Shown: positions 27,029 through 35,300 of the stretch, piece after piece
Layout of the letters: each line of letters starts with the position of its first letter
Position numbering within the stretch: position 1 is the stretch's first letter
Assembly (NCBI RefSeq): GCF_002305875.1
Contig: NZ_CP022098.1
Location: forward strand, 11,966,001 to 12,030,000
DNA from: Cystobacter fuscus
GTDB taxonomy: Bacteria > Myxococcota > Myxococcia > Myxococcales > Myxococcaceae
Reading direction: 5' to 3'
DNA: 64,000 bases
Notes under the pieces: generated by a model
Database searches by the model: none
What the model was told of the DNA's origin: nothing
Seen by the model: the letters and a program-made list of their open reading frames with translations, nothing else
Position numbers and translations under genes: made by a program

Positions 27029-27044
27029 CGTTGGGCGCCCAACG
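27029..27044. promoter_or_regulatory. Perfect 16-bp palindrome
   Basis: CGTTGGGCGCCCAACG is fully self-complementary and lies 176 bp upstream of the FeS oxidoreductase start. A regulator site is likely; no family can be assigned. Confidence 0.4.
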
Positions 27045-27114
27045 CTCCGGAATCAGAGTGATGGGCGAGCCGTCTCGGGAGTGAAATCACCCCGCTTCCG
27101 TCCCGGACAGGTGC

Positions 27115-27130
27115 TTGATTCGGGAATCAA
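27115..27130. promoter_or_regulatory. Operator-like palindrome upstream of the FeS oxidoreductase
   Basis: TTGATTC-GG-GAATCAA is a 7-bp perfect inverted repeat with a 2-bp centre, 90 bp upstream of the start at 27220. It is AT-rich against a GC-rich background, as expected of a TetR- or GntR-type operator controlling fatty-acid or electron-transfer genes (regulator type inferred). Confidence 0.5.
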
Positions 27131-27219
27131 CCTTGTTAGGGTGGGTTTTTCCCATGGTGCCGCAACGCGGCATCCGGACCTCCTTCCCGAGCGAATCCAC
27201 GAGGTTCACCGAAACCGCC

Positions 27220-29424
27220 ATGAGTCCCATCATCACAGGCCTGCTGCTCACCGTCGGAGTCTCCGTCTTCGTCATGACCATGGCCGGGCGCATTGGCGCC
27301 CTGCTGGCGATGAAGCCGGAGAACCGGTTGGATCGCATTCCCCAGCGCACGATCGCGCTCCTGAAATTCGGCCTCGGACAGAAGCGCATGGTGGACCCGG
27401 AGGAGCGCACCGCGGGTCTCATGCACGTGTTCATCTTCGCGGCGTTCATGGTGCTGGCGCTGCGCACCATCATGATGTTCGTGATGGGCTTCTCCGAGAC
27501 GGCGCTGGAGGTGCTCACCAACCTGCAGGCGCCGTTCTGGGCGGAGCATCCGGGCGTGCTGCTCGTCTACAAGCTCTACCTGCTGGCGAAGGACGGGGTG
27601 GCGGCGCTGGCGCTGTTGGGCTCGGCCTACTTCGTGTGGCTGCGCGGCAGCGTGAAGCCGGACCGGCTCAGCCCCTCGTGGGAGGCGTTCCTCATCCTCG
27701 GCTTCATCTCCGGCCTGATGGTGACGGAGTTCTTCTTCGGCGGCAGCCACATGGTGCCGCGCGAGCAGACGATGCCGCTGGCCACGGGCAACTACGTGTG
27801 GTGGGAGCCCGTCACCAGCGTGTTCGGCATGGTGATGCGCCCCCTGGGCTACCCGGTGGCCCACGCGCTGGGCCTGGCGGGCTTCTGGATCCACCTGGCC
27901 ATCATCCTCGCGTTCCTCAACTTCCTGCCCGTGGGCAAGCACTTCCACGTCATCACCGGCCTGCCCAACGTCTTCTTCCAGCGCCTGGCGCCCAAGGACG
28001 ATCCGCGCACCACCCAGAGCGCGAAGCTGTCCACGCCCAACCTGGAGAAGGAGGAGTTCGGCGCCGCGACCATCAAGGACCTCACGTGGAAGCAGGGCCT
28101 GGACCTGTACTCGTGCACCGAGTGCGGCCGTTGCCAGACGCACTGCCCCACGTACATCACCGGCAAGCCGCTCACGCACAAGGGCGTGAACCAGGACCTG
28201 AAGCACTGGGTGTGGGACCACCAGATGTGGGTGGAGGAGGGTCGGGGCCCGTCGGGCATCGTGGAGCCCCTGCCGGAGATGATCGGCAGCGCGCTCAAGG
28301 CGGAGACGGTGTGGGCGTGCACGAGCTGCGGCTGGTGCGAGACGGCGTGCCCGGTGTTCATCGAGAACGTGCCGCGGCTCATCGACATGCGCCGCTACCA
28401 GGTGCAGGTGAAGGCGGAGTTCCCGCCGGAAATCCAGCGCGTGTTCGAGGGCATGGAGCGCCAGGGCAACCCCTGGGGCCTCGGGCAGGACCGGCGCGAC
28501 GAGTGGGCGGAGGATCTGGCGCTGCCGACCTGGGGTGATGGCGGCGGCCCGTACGAGTACCTCTTCTTCGTGGGGTGCGCGGGCAGCTACGACGACAAGC
28601 AGAAGAAGGTGAGCCGGGCGCTGGTGAAGATCTTGCGCGAGGCGGGGGTGAGCTTCGCCACGCTGAGCAAGCAGGAGATGTGCAACGGGGACTCGGCGCG
28701 CCGCATGGGCAACGAGTACCTGTACCAGACGCTGGCCAAGACGAACGTGGAGACGTGGAACGCCATGGGCGTCAAGGCGGTCATCACCCAGTGCCCGCAC
28801 TGCTTCAACACCATCAAGAACGAGTACCCGGAGTTCGGCGGCGAGTACCAGGTCATCAACCACACGCAGCTCATCAACCAGTTGCTCAAGGAGAAGCGCA
28901 TCAAGCTCTCCCAGGTGATGAACCAGAAGCTCACCTACCACGACCCCTGCTACCTGGGCCGGCACAACGGCGTGTACGACGCGCCTCGCGAGGTGCTCAA
29001 CGCCATTCCGGGTCTGGAGGTGGTGGAGATGCAGCGCAGCAAGCGCGAGGGCTTCTGCTGCGGCGCGGGTGGCGGGCGCATGTGGATGGAGGAGCACATC
29101 GGCACGCGCATCAACCACAACCGCGTCAACGAGGTGGCCCTCACGCTCAAGCACGCCGAGGACCCGAGCACGCCGTACCCCGACGCCACGGACAAGAAGA
29201 AGCCGGGCATGGTGGGCGACTACAAGGAGCCGGGTGGCAAGGGCGTGGTGGCGGTGGCCTGCCCGTTCTGCTCGACGATGCTCAACGACGCGGTGAACGA
29301 CACGGGCCGCGAGCAGAGCATCAAGGTGAAGGACATCACCGAGCTGGTCGCCGACGCCATGGAGGTCCGCCAGGGCGCGGGCACCGTGGCCCCGAGCAGC
29401 GTGGTGAGCGCCAAGCCGGAGTGA
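27220..29424 (+). CDS. Membrane FeS oxidoreductase, ETF:menaquinone oxidoreductase-like
   Basis: A 734-residue fusion. The N-terminal 260 residues hold five or six membrane helices, with histidines of the NarI/heme-b type (GLMHVFIF, FWIHLAIIL, VGKHFHVI). Two 4Fe-4S motifs follow: C299-T-E-C-G-R-C-Q-T-H-C-P and C367-T-S-C-G-W-C-E-T-A-C-P. Then come two CCG (heterodisulfide-reductase) domains with F-V-G-C-A-G/Q-C-P-H-C and D-P-C-Y-L-G-R/F-C-C-G-A-G-G. This layout is that of the EMO/EtfD-type proteins that pass electrons from acyl-CoA dehydrogenases via ETF to menaquinone, the quinone of myxobacteria. No etfAB genes are in the window. The start is the ATG preceding the first helix; its ribosome site is weak. 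Confidence 0.88.
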   Translation: MSPIITGLLLTVGVSVFVMTMAGRIGALLAMKPENRLDRIPQRTIALLKFGLGQKRMVDPEERTAGLMHVFIFAAFMVLALRTIMMFVMGFSETALEVLTNLQAPFWAEHPGVLLVYKLYLLAKDGVAALALLGSAYFVWLRGSVKPDRLSPSWEAFLILGFISGLMVTEFFFGGSHMVPREQTMPLATGNYVWWEPVTSVFGMVMRPLGYPVAHALGLAGFWIHLAIILAFLNFLPVGKHFHVITGLPNVFFQRLAPKDDPRTTQSAKLSTPNLEKEEFGAATIKDLTWKQGLDLYSCTECGRCQTHCPTYITGKPLTHKGVNQDLKHWVWDHQMWVEEGRGPSGIVEPLPEMIGSALKAETVWACTSCGWCETACPVFIENVPRLIDMRRYQVQVKAEFPPEIQRVFEGMERQGNPWGLGQDRRDEWAEDLALPTWGDGGGPYEYLFFVGCAGSYDDKQKKVSRALVKILREAGVSFATLSKQEMCNGDSARRMGNEYLYQTLAKTNVETWNAMGVKAVITQCPHCFNTIKNEYPEFGGEYQVINHTQLINQLLKEKRIKLSQVMNQKLTYHDPCYLGRHNGVYDAPREVLNAIPGLEVVEMQRSKREGFCCGAGGGRMWMEEHIGTRINHNRVNEVALTLKHAEDPSTPYPDATDKKKPGMVGDYKEPGGKGVVAVACPFCSTMLNDAVNDTGREQSIKVKDITELVADAMEVRQGAGTVAPSSVVSAKPE

Positions 29425-29466
29425 AGCGGGGAGCCGGGCCATTCGGTCCGGCCGACCCGTGAGACG

Positions 29467-29503
29467 AGGCCCGGGAGACCCCAAGCCGTGGGTCCCCGGG
29501 CCT
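29467..29503. terminator. Strong hairpin between convergent genes
   Basis: AGGCCCGGG (29467-29475) pairs with CCCGGGCCT (29495-29503); inside it GACC pairs with GGTC after a one-base bulge. It lies between stops at 29424 and 29520 and probably ends both transcripts. No long T-tract. Confidence 0.6.
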
Positions 29504-29519
29504 TCGTACGTCCGGGGGA

Positions 29520-30497
29520 CTACGTGCCGCCGTAGGAGGGCTCGAGCGCGCCCGGCACCACGAGGGTGCCCGTACCGGTGGTGGCGATGCTGATGCGGTA
29601 GATGTTGTCGTTGCCGCCCGAGTTGGACAGGAACGTCACCTCGGTGCTGCCGCGCCAGCTCGGCCAGGTGTCCATCACGCCGAACTCCCCGGTGTGCCGG
29701 GTGAGCTGCGTCACGCTGGAGAGGTTCTGGCTGCCCAGCTGGCCCACGAAGATCTGCGAGCCGTTGTTCGTCTGCCCATCGAAGGCCACGCGCGTACCGT
29801 CCGGGGACACCACGGCGCGCGACACCACCGACACCGCGCCCGTGTTGCCGAGGCTGCTGGTGATGACGTTGGAGGCGCCCGTCGTCACGTTCACGTTGAG
29901 CAGCGTGCTCAACTGGTTGGCGCCGAAGCCCGCCGCCACGAGCACGCTGCGGCCATCCGGATAGAAGGACGCCGCGCCGTAGGAGTAGGTGCCACTGGCG
30001 AAGACCTGGAAGCCCGTCCCGTCGATGTTCACCTTCGCCAGCGAGGGGGTGTTGTTCCTCGTCAGGGTGAAGACGATCGTCTCCCCGGTGGGGCTGATCG
30101 TGGGGTAGCGGAAGTTGGCGCAGTTCGAGCAGGAGGTGCTCGCGTTGGAGAAGACCGTGGAGGCCTGACCCGTGCCCGTGGTGGGCACCCTGCGAATCTC
30201 CCACGTCGCGCCCGAGCGGTACACGAACACCACGACCAGGCCGCTGCGCGACACCGTGGGCTCGTACGCCCCGCCCTCGGTGGTCAGCCGCAGCGGCGAG
30301 TTGGCGTCGCCATCCTCATCCACCGCGTACACGTTGCGGCCCCCCGCGCCGTTGCGCACGAAGACGAAGCCACTGCTGAAGGCTCCGCCGCCGCCACCAC
30401 CACCACCACCGCCCCCGAAATCGATGTCCAGCGGCTCACACGCCGCCGCCAGCCCGGCCACCGCGGCCAGTCCAAGAATCCGTACCAACGCCTTCAT
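29520..30497 (-). CDS. TolB-like beta-propeller lipoprotein
   Basis: A 325-residue lipoprotein (lipobox L-A-A-A-C after MKALVRILGLAAVAG) with a run of eleven glycines right after the anchor, a flexible tether. The rest is a WD40/PD40-type propeller like TolB: repeated blades with S-P-x-G-x-x-I-V-F (YPTISPTGETIVFTLTRN), FYPDGRSVLVAAG and V-S-P-D-G-T-R-V-A-F-D. It is probably anchored in the outer membrane facing the periplasm or surface and may bind proteins. ATG 30497 was chosen for the signal peptide; the frame upstream has none. It is downstream of the archaemetzincin-like gene with a 133-bp gap. Confidence 0.85.
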   Translation of the reverse strand: MKALVRILGLAAVAGLAAACEPLDIDFGGGGGGGGGGGAFSSGFVFVRNGAGGRNVYAVDEDGDANSPLRLTTEGGAYEPTVSRSGLVVVFVYRSGATWEIRRVPTTGTGQASTVFSNASTSCSNCANFRYPTISPTGETIVFTLTRNNTPSLAKVNIDGTGFQVFASGTYSYGAASFYPDGRSVLVAAGFGANQLSTLLNVNVTTGASNVITSSLGNTGAVSVVSRAVVSPDGTRVAFDGQTNNGSQIFVGQLGSQNLSSVTQLTRHTGEFGVMDTWPSWRGSTEVTFLSNSGGNDNIYRISIATTGTGTLVVPGALEPSYGGT

Positions 30498-30630
30498 TCG
30501 CCATGCTCCCGTGTCGTCCGGCCCGAGGCACGGCGCTCCACGGGATGCCCGGGAACGCTCGCGCGCGCGAGGGACGCCCCCCACGCGCCGCGCATTCAAT
30601 CACGGACGACCCGAGCGGGCGCGACGCGGG

Positions 30631-31164
30631 TCAGCGGGAGATCTTATTGAACTCGTTGCGGCAGTTGTTGCAGGGCGACATGTGCTTGCGGTCGCAGTCC
30701 TGGGGCGTCTGGGCGAAGAACATCACGCACCGCGCGTCCTCGCAGTAGGACAGGCCCAAGAGGTGCCCCGCCAGGTGGATGGCCTCCACCTGCACGCGGC
30801 GCTTGAGCTGCTCGCCCTCGACGCCCTGGCGCAGCCGCAACACGCTCAACACCGCGCTCTTGGATTCCCGGTCCGCCTCGCCCAGCACGAAGGGCGAGTC
30901 CGGCACGAACAGATCCACGTCCGTGACGCCCATCACCATGGCGTGGCCCGGCTCCATCAACGTCACCAGCCGCCGCATGATGGCGTTGCAGTGGTACTGC
31001 GACCGGTCCTTGTTGAAGGCGTAGGTGGGCGTGGACAGGGCCGTCTTGCTCACGACGACCCGCAGACCCAGTTGCAACGCGAGGGGCTCCTCCAAGTCCC
31101 GCAGGAGCACCGGTGGCGGATTGCCCACTGGCACCAGCAGGAGGGCCTTCTGCGGCATCGCCAT
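30631..31164 (-). CDS. Archaemetzincin-like protein lacking catalytic residues
   Basis: A 177-residue protein of the archaemetzincin (AmzA) fold. The family motif is HEXXHXXGXXHCX4CXM-X17-CXXC. Here the site reads H-L-A-G-H-L-L-G-L-S-Y-C-E-D-A-R-C-V-M, followed 16 residues later by C-N-N-C. Thus the catalytic glutamate is replaced by leucine and the third zinc histidine by tyrosine, while the four structural-zinc cysteines and the first two histidines remain. Protease activity is therefore doubtful. The N-terminal part (ALLLVPVGNPPP ... AMVMGVTDVDLFVP) fits the family, including the G-x-T-D-x-D-L segment. It lies 69 bp downstream of a tRNA-Gln gene. Confidence 0.82.
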   Translation of the reverse strand: MAMPQKALLLVPVGNPPPVLLRDLEEPLALQLGLRVVVSKTALSTPTYAFNKDRSQYHCNAIMRRLVTLMEPGHAMVMGVTDVDLFVPDSPFVLGEADRESKSAVLSVLRLRQGVEGEQLKRRVQVEAIHLAGHLLGLSYCEDARCVMFFAQTPQDCDRKHMSPCNNCRNEFNKISR

Positions 31165-31232
31165 CTGCTCACCGTCCTTGAGGCTCAGGGGAGCGCGGCG
31201 GGCTGCGCCACCCGGATAGGGAACGAGGGTGA

Positions 31233-31303
31233 CTGGGGCGCAAGGATTCGAACCTTGATAATCAGATTCAAAGTCTGACGTCCTGCCATTAGACGACGCC
31301 CCA
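31233..31303 (-). tRNA. tRNA-Gln (anticodon TTG)
   Basis: A full cloverleaf folds on the minus strand: acceptor TGGGGCG/CGCCCCA, D arm GTC...GAC with TAATGGCAG, anticodon arm TCAGA-CTTTGAA-TCTGA (anticodon TTG, plus-strand 31269-31271), and T arm CAAGG-TTCGAAT-CCTTG. The discriminator base is G and CCA is not encoded. Decodes CAA. Confidence 0.95.
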
Positions 31304-31462
31304 GCAAGATCGCATCACTACAGCTCGCCATCGGATTGTAGGCCATCCAGTCCGATCCGGAAACAATTCTCTCGCGGGGTTGACTGAATGACAGCGGGGG
31401 GGCCGGACGGGTAGGAGGTTGGCACCCCGCCCCTTACGTCCTCCCGAGGAGCCCCCCACCCC

Positions 31463-32362
31463 ATGAAGCCCGGCATCTATCTGGCCCATAAACCGGTGGG
31501 CGTCACCAGTTTTTCCCTCGTGCGGGCCTTCATGGAGGAAGTGGAGGCCGCGGGCCTCACGCGCAAGCAGCTCCCCGTGTGCCACGGGGGCACGTTGGAC
31601 CCGTTCGCCGAGGGGCTGCTGCTGCTGCTCGCCGGCCCCGCCACGCACCTCATGGACGGACTGCACGCCCTGCCCAAGACGTACGAGGCCGAGGTCGTCT
31701 GGGGCGTGGAGACGGACACCGGGGACGGACTCGGCCAGCCCACCCCGCTCGGCTCCACCGCCCACCTCACCCCCGCCACCCTGGACGCCGCGCTCGCTCC
31801 CTTCCTCGGCTGGAGCGACCAGGTGCCGCCCGCCACCAGCGCCAAGAAGGTGGACGGCGAGCCCGCCTACAAGAAGGCCCACCGGGGCGAGGCCGTGGAG
31901 CTGCCCCCCTCGCGCGTCTACCTGCACGAGGCGCGCTGGCTCGCGCATGAGCTGCCCCACCACAGCCACCTGCGCCTCACCTGCCGCGGGGGCTACTACG
32001 TGCGCTCCCTGGCGCGCGACCTCGGCCGGGCACTCGGGTGTGGCGCGCACCTGTCCCGGCTGCGCCGCAGCGCCATCGGCCCCTGGGAGGATCCCGGCCC
32101 GGACGGCCGCGTCGCCCTGCACGGCCCCGCGCTCCTGCCCTGGTACCCCTCGCGCGCCATCGCCGGCGACGAAATCAACGCCCTCAAGCACGGGCGCACC
32201 ATCCCCCGGGGTGAACTCCGGCCTCCCGAGTGGTCCCTCCCCCCGGGATTCCCGCCACCCGAGCCGCTCGTGCGGGCCCTGCAACGCGGGCGCTTCGTCG
32301 CGCTGCTGCGCGAACAGGACGGCGCCCTCCAGGTGCACACCCACCTGTGGGCCGGACTCTGA
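31463..32362 (+). CDS. truB: tRNA pseudouridine-55 synthase TruB
   Basis: A 299-residue enzyme that converts U55 of the tRNA T-loop to pseudouridine. The catalytic aspartate motif is intact in H-G-G-T-L-D-P-F-A-E-G-L-L (near residues 43-55). Later blocks fit the family: KTYEAEVVWGVETDTGDG, PPATSAKKVDGEPAYKKAHRG, and C-R-G-G-Y-Y-V-R-S-L-A-R-D-L-G. The C-terminal segment is somewhat divergent and includes a short PUA-like stretch (ALQRGRFVALLREQDG). It stands alone, not in the usual rbfA-truB-rpsO cluster, so it could be a second copy. ATG 31463 follows GAGGAG at some distance. It ends 3 bp from a convergent kinase gene. Confidence 0.9.
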   Translation: MKPGIYLAHKPVGVTSFSLVRAFMEEVEAAGLTRKQLPVCHGGTLDPFAEGLLLLLAGPATHLMDGLHALPKTYEAEVVWGVETDTGDGLGQPTPLGSTAHLTPATLDAALAPFLGWSDQVPPATSAKKVDGEPAYKKAHRGEAVELPPSRVYLHEARWLAHELPHHSHLRLTCRGGYYVRSLARDLGRALGCGAHLSRLRRSAIGPWEDPGPDGRVALHGPALLPWYPSRAIAGDEINALKHGRTIPRGELRPPEWSLPPGFPPPEPLVRALQRGRFVALLREQDGALQVHTHLWAGL

Positions 32363-32365
32363 CGC

Positions 32366-35300
32366 TCAGAGCAGTGCCTCGGCCTGACGCGCGAGCCCCG
32401 CGCAACCCAACGCCGTGAAGCCCTCCCGCGCCTGACGCAGACAGCTCCCGCGCTCCTGCGAGCCCGGCGCCAGGACACGGCCCAGCTCCAGCCACGCGAA
32501 CGCCTCGTCCAGGGGCATGCCCAGCTCCCGCGCCCGCCGCGCGCTGCGCTTCAGTGCCCAACGCGCCCGCCACGCGCGGCCCTCCAGCCAGTGCATCCGC
32601 CCCTCGCACCGCAGCGCCATGGGCCGCGCCAGGGGGAAGCGGTTCGAGAACAACGACAGCCGCTCGCACGCCGCCCGCGCCTCCTCCGCCACCGCCGGGG
32701 CGGGCTGGCCCGGCACCCGCTCGCGCTCCCACAACGTCAGGTACACGCGCGCCGCGCCCTCGTAGCCATGACCCTCGGTGAAGAGCATCGGCGGGTAGCG
32801 CCGCGCGAGCGCCATCACCCGATCCGCCTCCTCCCGCGCCGCCTCCCACTCCCCCCGCTCCAGCGCGGACACCGCCAGCAGCCCCCCGGTGATGATGTGC
32901 GAGAGCGGGTCATGCTTGCCCTCGAGCAGCGCCGCCGACTCGCGCAGCAGGGCCCGGCCCTCGTCCCCCCGGTCCAGCACGAGCAGGCTGCGCGCCATGG
33001 TGTACATGCTCCACACCATGTGCTGGAAATGCCCCCGCTTGCGCGCGGCCTCGCGCAGGCGCGCGAAGCGCTCCAGGGCCTGCTCGAAGTGTCCCGTGAA
33101 GAAGTCCACGTGCCCGAGCAGCACCTCCGTCAGCTCGAACTCGCTCTGGTTGCCCAGCAGCAACAGCGTCCCCTGTGCCTCGCTCGCCTTGAGCGCGGCG
33201 CGAGGCCAGCGCGCGAAGCTCGCGTGGAACATCGACTCGGAGATGAGCCCGAAGGCCATGGCGCTCGGGTCATCCAGCGCCCGGTCCTCCTGCTGGGCCC
33301 GGCGGAAGTACGAGCGCGCCAGCGCGTCCAGCCGCACGAAGCCCGCGATGGAGCCGAGCTGCCCATACAACCGCAGCACCTTCTCGTCCTGCCCCGCGCG
33401 CTCGGCCAGGTTGGTGGACAGGAGCGCCGTGGCCATCATCCGGAACGCGTCGTAGCGCCAGTAGTAGCACTCGGCGAGCCGCAACGCGGACAGCGCCGCG
33501 TCTCCCATCCGCTCGCGCGCCTGCCGGTCCTCCGCCCGCCGCCAGCGCTGGGGCATCACCAGGTGCAGCACCTGCCGCGCCGCCTGCGCCAACAGGAAGC
33601 GCCGCCAACCCGCCTCCGTGGTCGGCAAGGGCTCGCCCAGTTCCTCCAGCGAGCGGTGGCAGTGGGCGATGCAGCCATCGAAGTCGGACAGGCCGTGCAG
33701 GGCCTCGGCCAGCATCCGCTCCCAGCGCGCGCGCCGCACCGCGTCCAGGCGCACGCCCCGATCCCTCCCGCGCCGCACCTCCAGCTCCAGCGCCCGGTTC
33801 AGGTAGCCACACGCCTCCACGTTCGAGCCCGCCGCGAGCGCGTGCCGAGCCGCCTTCTCCAGGTACTCGAACGTCCACACGTCGTCCTGGGCCTGCTCCC
33901 AGTGGTGCGCCAGCACGGGGTAGAGCGCGGGCGATACCCCGCCCCACACGTCCTGCGCCTCCAGTGCGAGCGCCGCCGCGCGGTGCAGCGCGCGCCCACG
34001 CTCGGGCGAGATGCCCTCGTAGGCGAACTCGCGCAGCTTGTCGTGCACGAAGCGCAGCCGTCCGTTGCCCGCGTCCTCCAGCACGTGCCGCGCGCGCAAC
34101 TCCTCCAGCGCCTCCAGCTCCTGCAGGTCCTCCAGTCCGGCCGCCGCCGCCAGGATGTCCGAGTCCAGCTCGCGGCCGAGCACCGCCGCCACCTCCAACA
34201 GCCGACGCGCCTCGGTGCCCAGGCCGTCCAGACGCCGGCACACCAGGTCGTGCAGCGAGCCCGGCAGCGGCAGGGCCTCGTGCAGCCGCGCCAGCGCGTC
34301 GTCCCGGGCGGCCACCTGCCACTGGCCCTGGGAATCGCGATACAGCAGCCGCTCGTCGATCGCCGTGCGCAGGTACTCCGCCACGAAGAAGGGATTGCCC
34401 GCCGAGCGCGTGGTGAGGAAGTTGACGAAGGAGGCCGGAGGCGAGGCCATCGACAGCATGTCCTCCACCATGCACGCCACCACCGGGGCGTCGAACTGAC
34501 CCAGCACCCGGTGCTCCACCCGCGGCGACTCGATCAACCCGCGCAGCGGCGTGCCCAGCTCCTCCGTGCGGTAGGTGCCCATCACCAGCATGGACGCTCC
34601 CCGCAGGAAGCCCTCGCGCAGGAAGTCCAGCGCGCCCAGCGACAGCTCATCGGCCCACTGCAGGTCGTCCATCACCAGCAGCACGGGATCCTTCTCGCAG
34701 AAGGCGGCGAGCGTCTCGGCGAGACAGCGCAGGAGGCGCTCGCGCGCGGCCTGGGGCGGCAGTCGCGGGGGCTCGGACCACGCGTCCTGCCCGGGCAGCT
34801 CCGCCAACGCGGGCTCATAGAGGGCGAGCACCTTGCCCCGCTCGCCCAACAGGTGCTCCGTCTCCTGCAGTCCTCGCTGCCGACACTCGTCGGCGATGGC
34901 CTGGAGCACGGGCTTGAAGGCATGCAGCGGCTCGCCATGGCGCGACTCGCCCCCCGCTCCACCCGACAGCGGAAGACAGCCTCCCGTGACGACCCGGAAG
35001 CCGCGCCGGCTGGCCATCACCGCGCACTCCATCACCAGCCGCGTCTTGCCCGCGCCACTCTCCCCACCGATGAACAGACACCCGCCCCGCTGCTCCCGGA
35101 CCCGCTCCAGCCGGGCCTCCAGCTCCTCGAGCAGCCCGAGGCGGCCCACGAACTCCGGCCGGTACAGGTAGGGCCGCGGGGCCAGTGGAGCGACCTCGGG
35201 CAGCGCCCCGGAGCACAGCCCGGCGAGCACCGCGCCCACGTCCGCCACGTAGCCGAGGCGCTCGCGCGGCACCTTCATCAGCATGCGCAACACCAGCGCA

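Larger units (their letters stand above)
26804..27219. other. Divergent intergenic region rich in palindromes (416 bp)
   Basis: It separates the acidic small protein from the FeS oxidoreductase gene. It contains GAGAGCGCTCTC at 26973-26984 (perfect 12-bp palindrome) and two further palindromes listed separately. A TTGACC at about 26876 on the plus strand is a possible -35 box without a matching -10. No ORF with a ribosome site. Confidence 0.5.
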
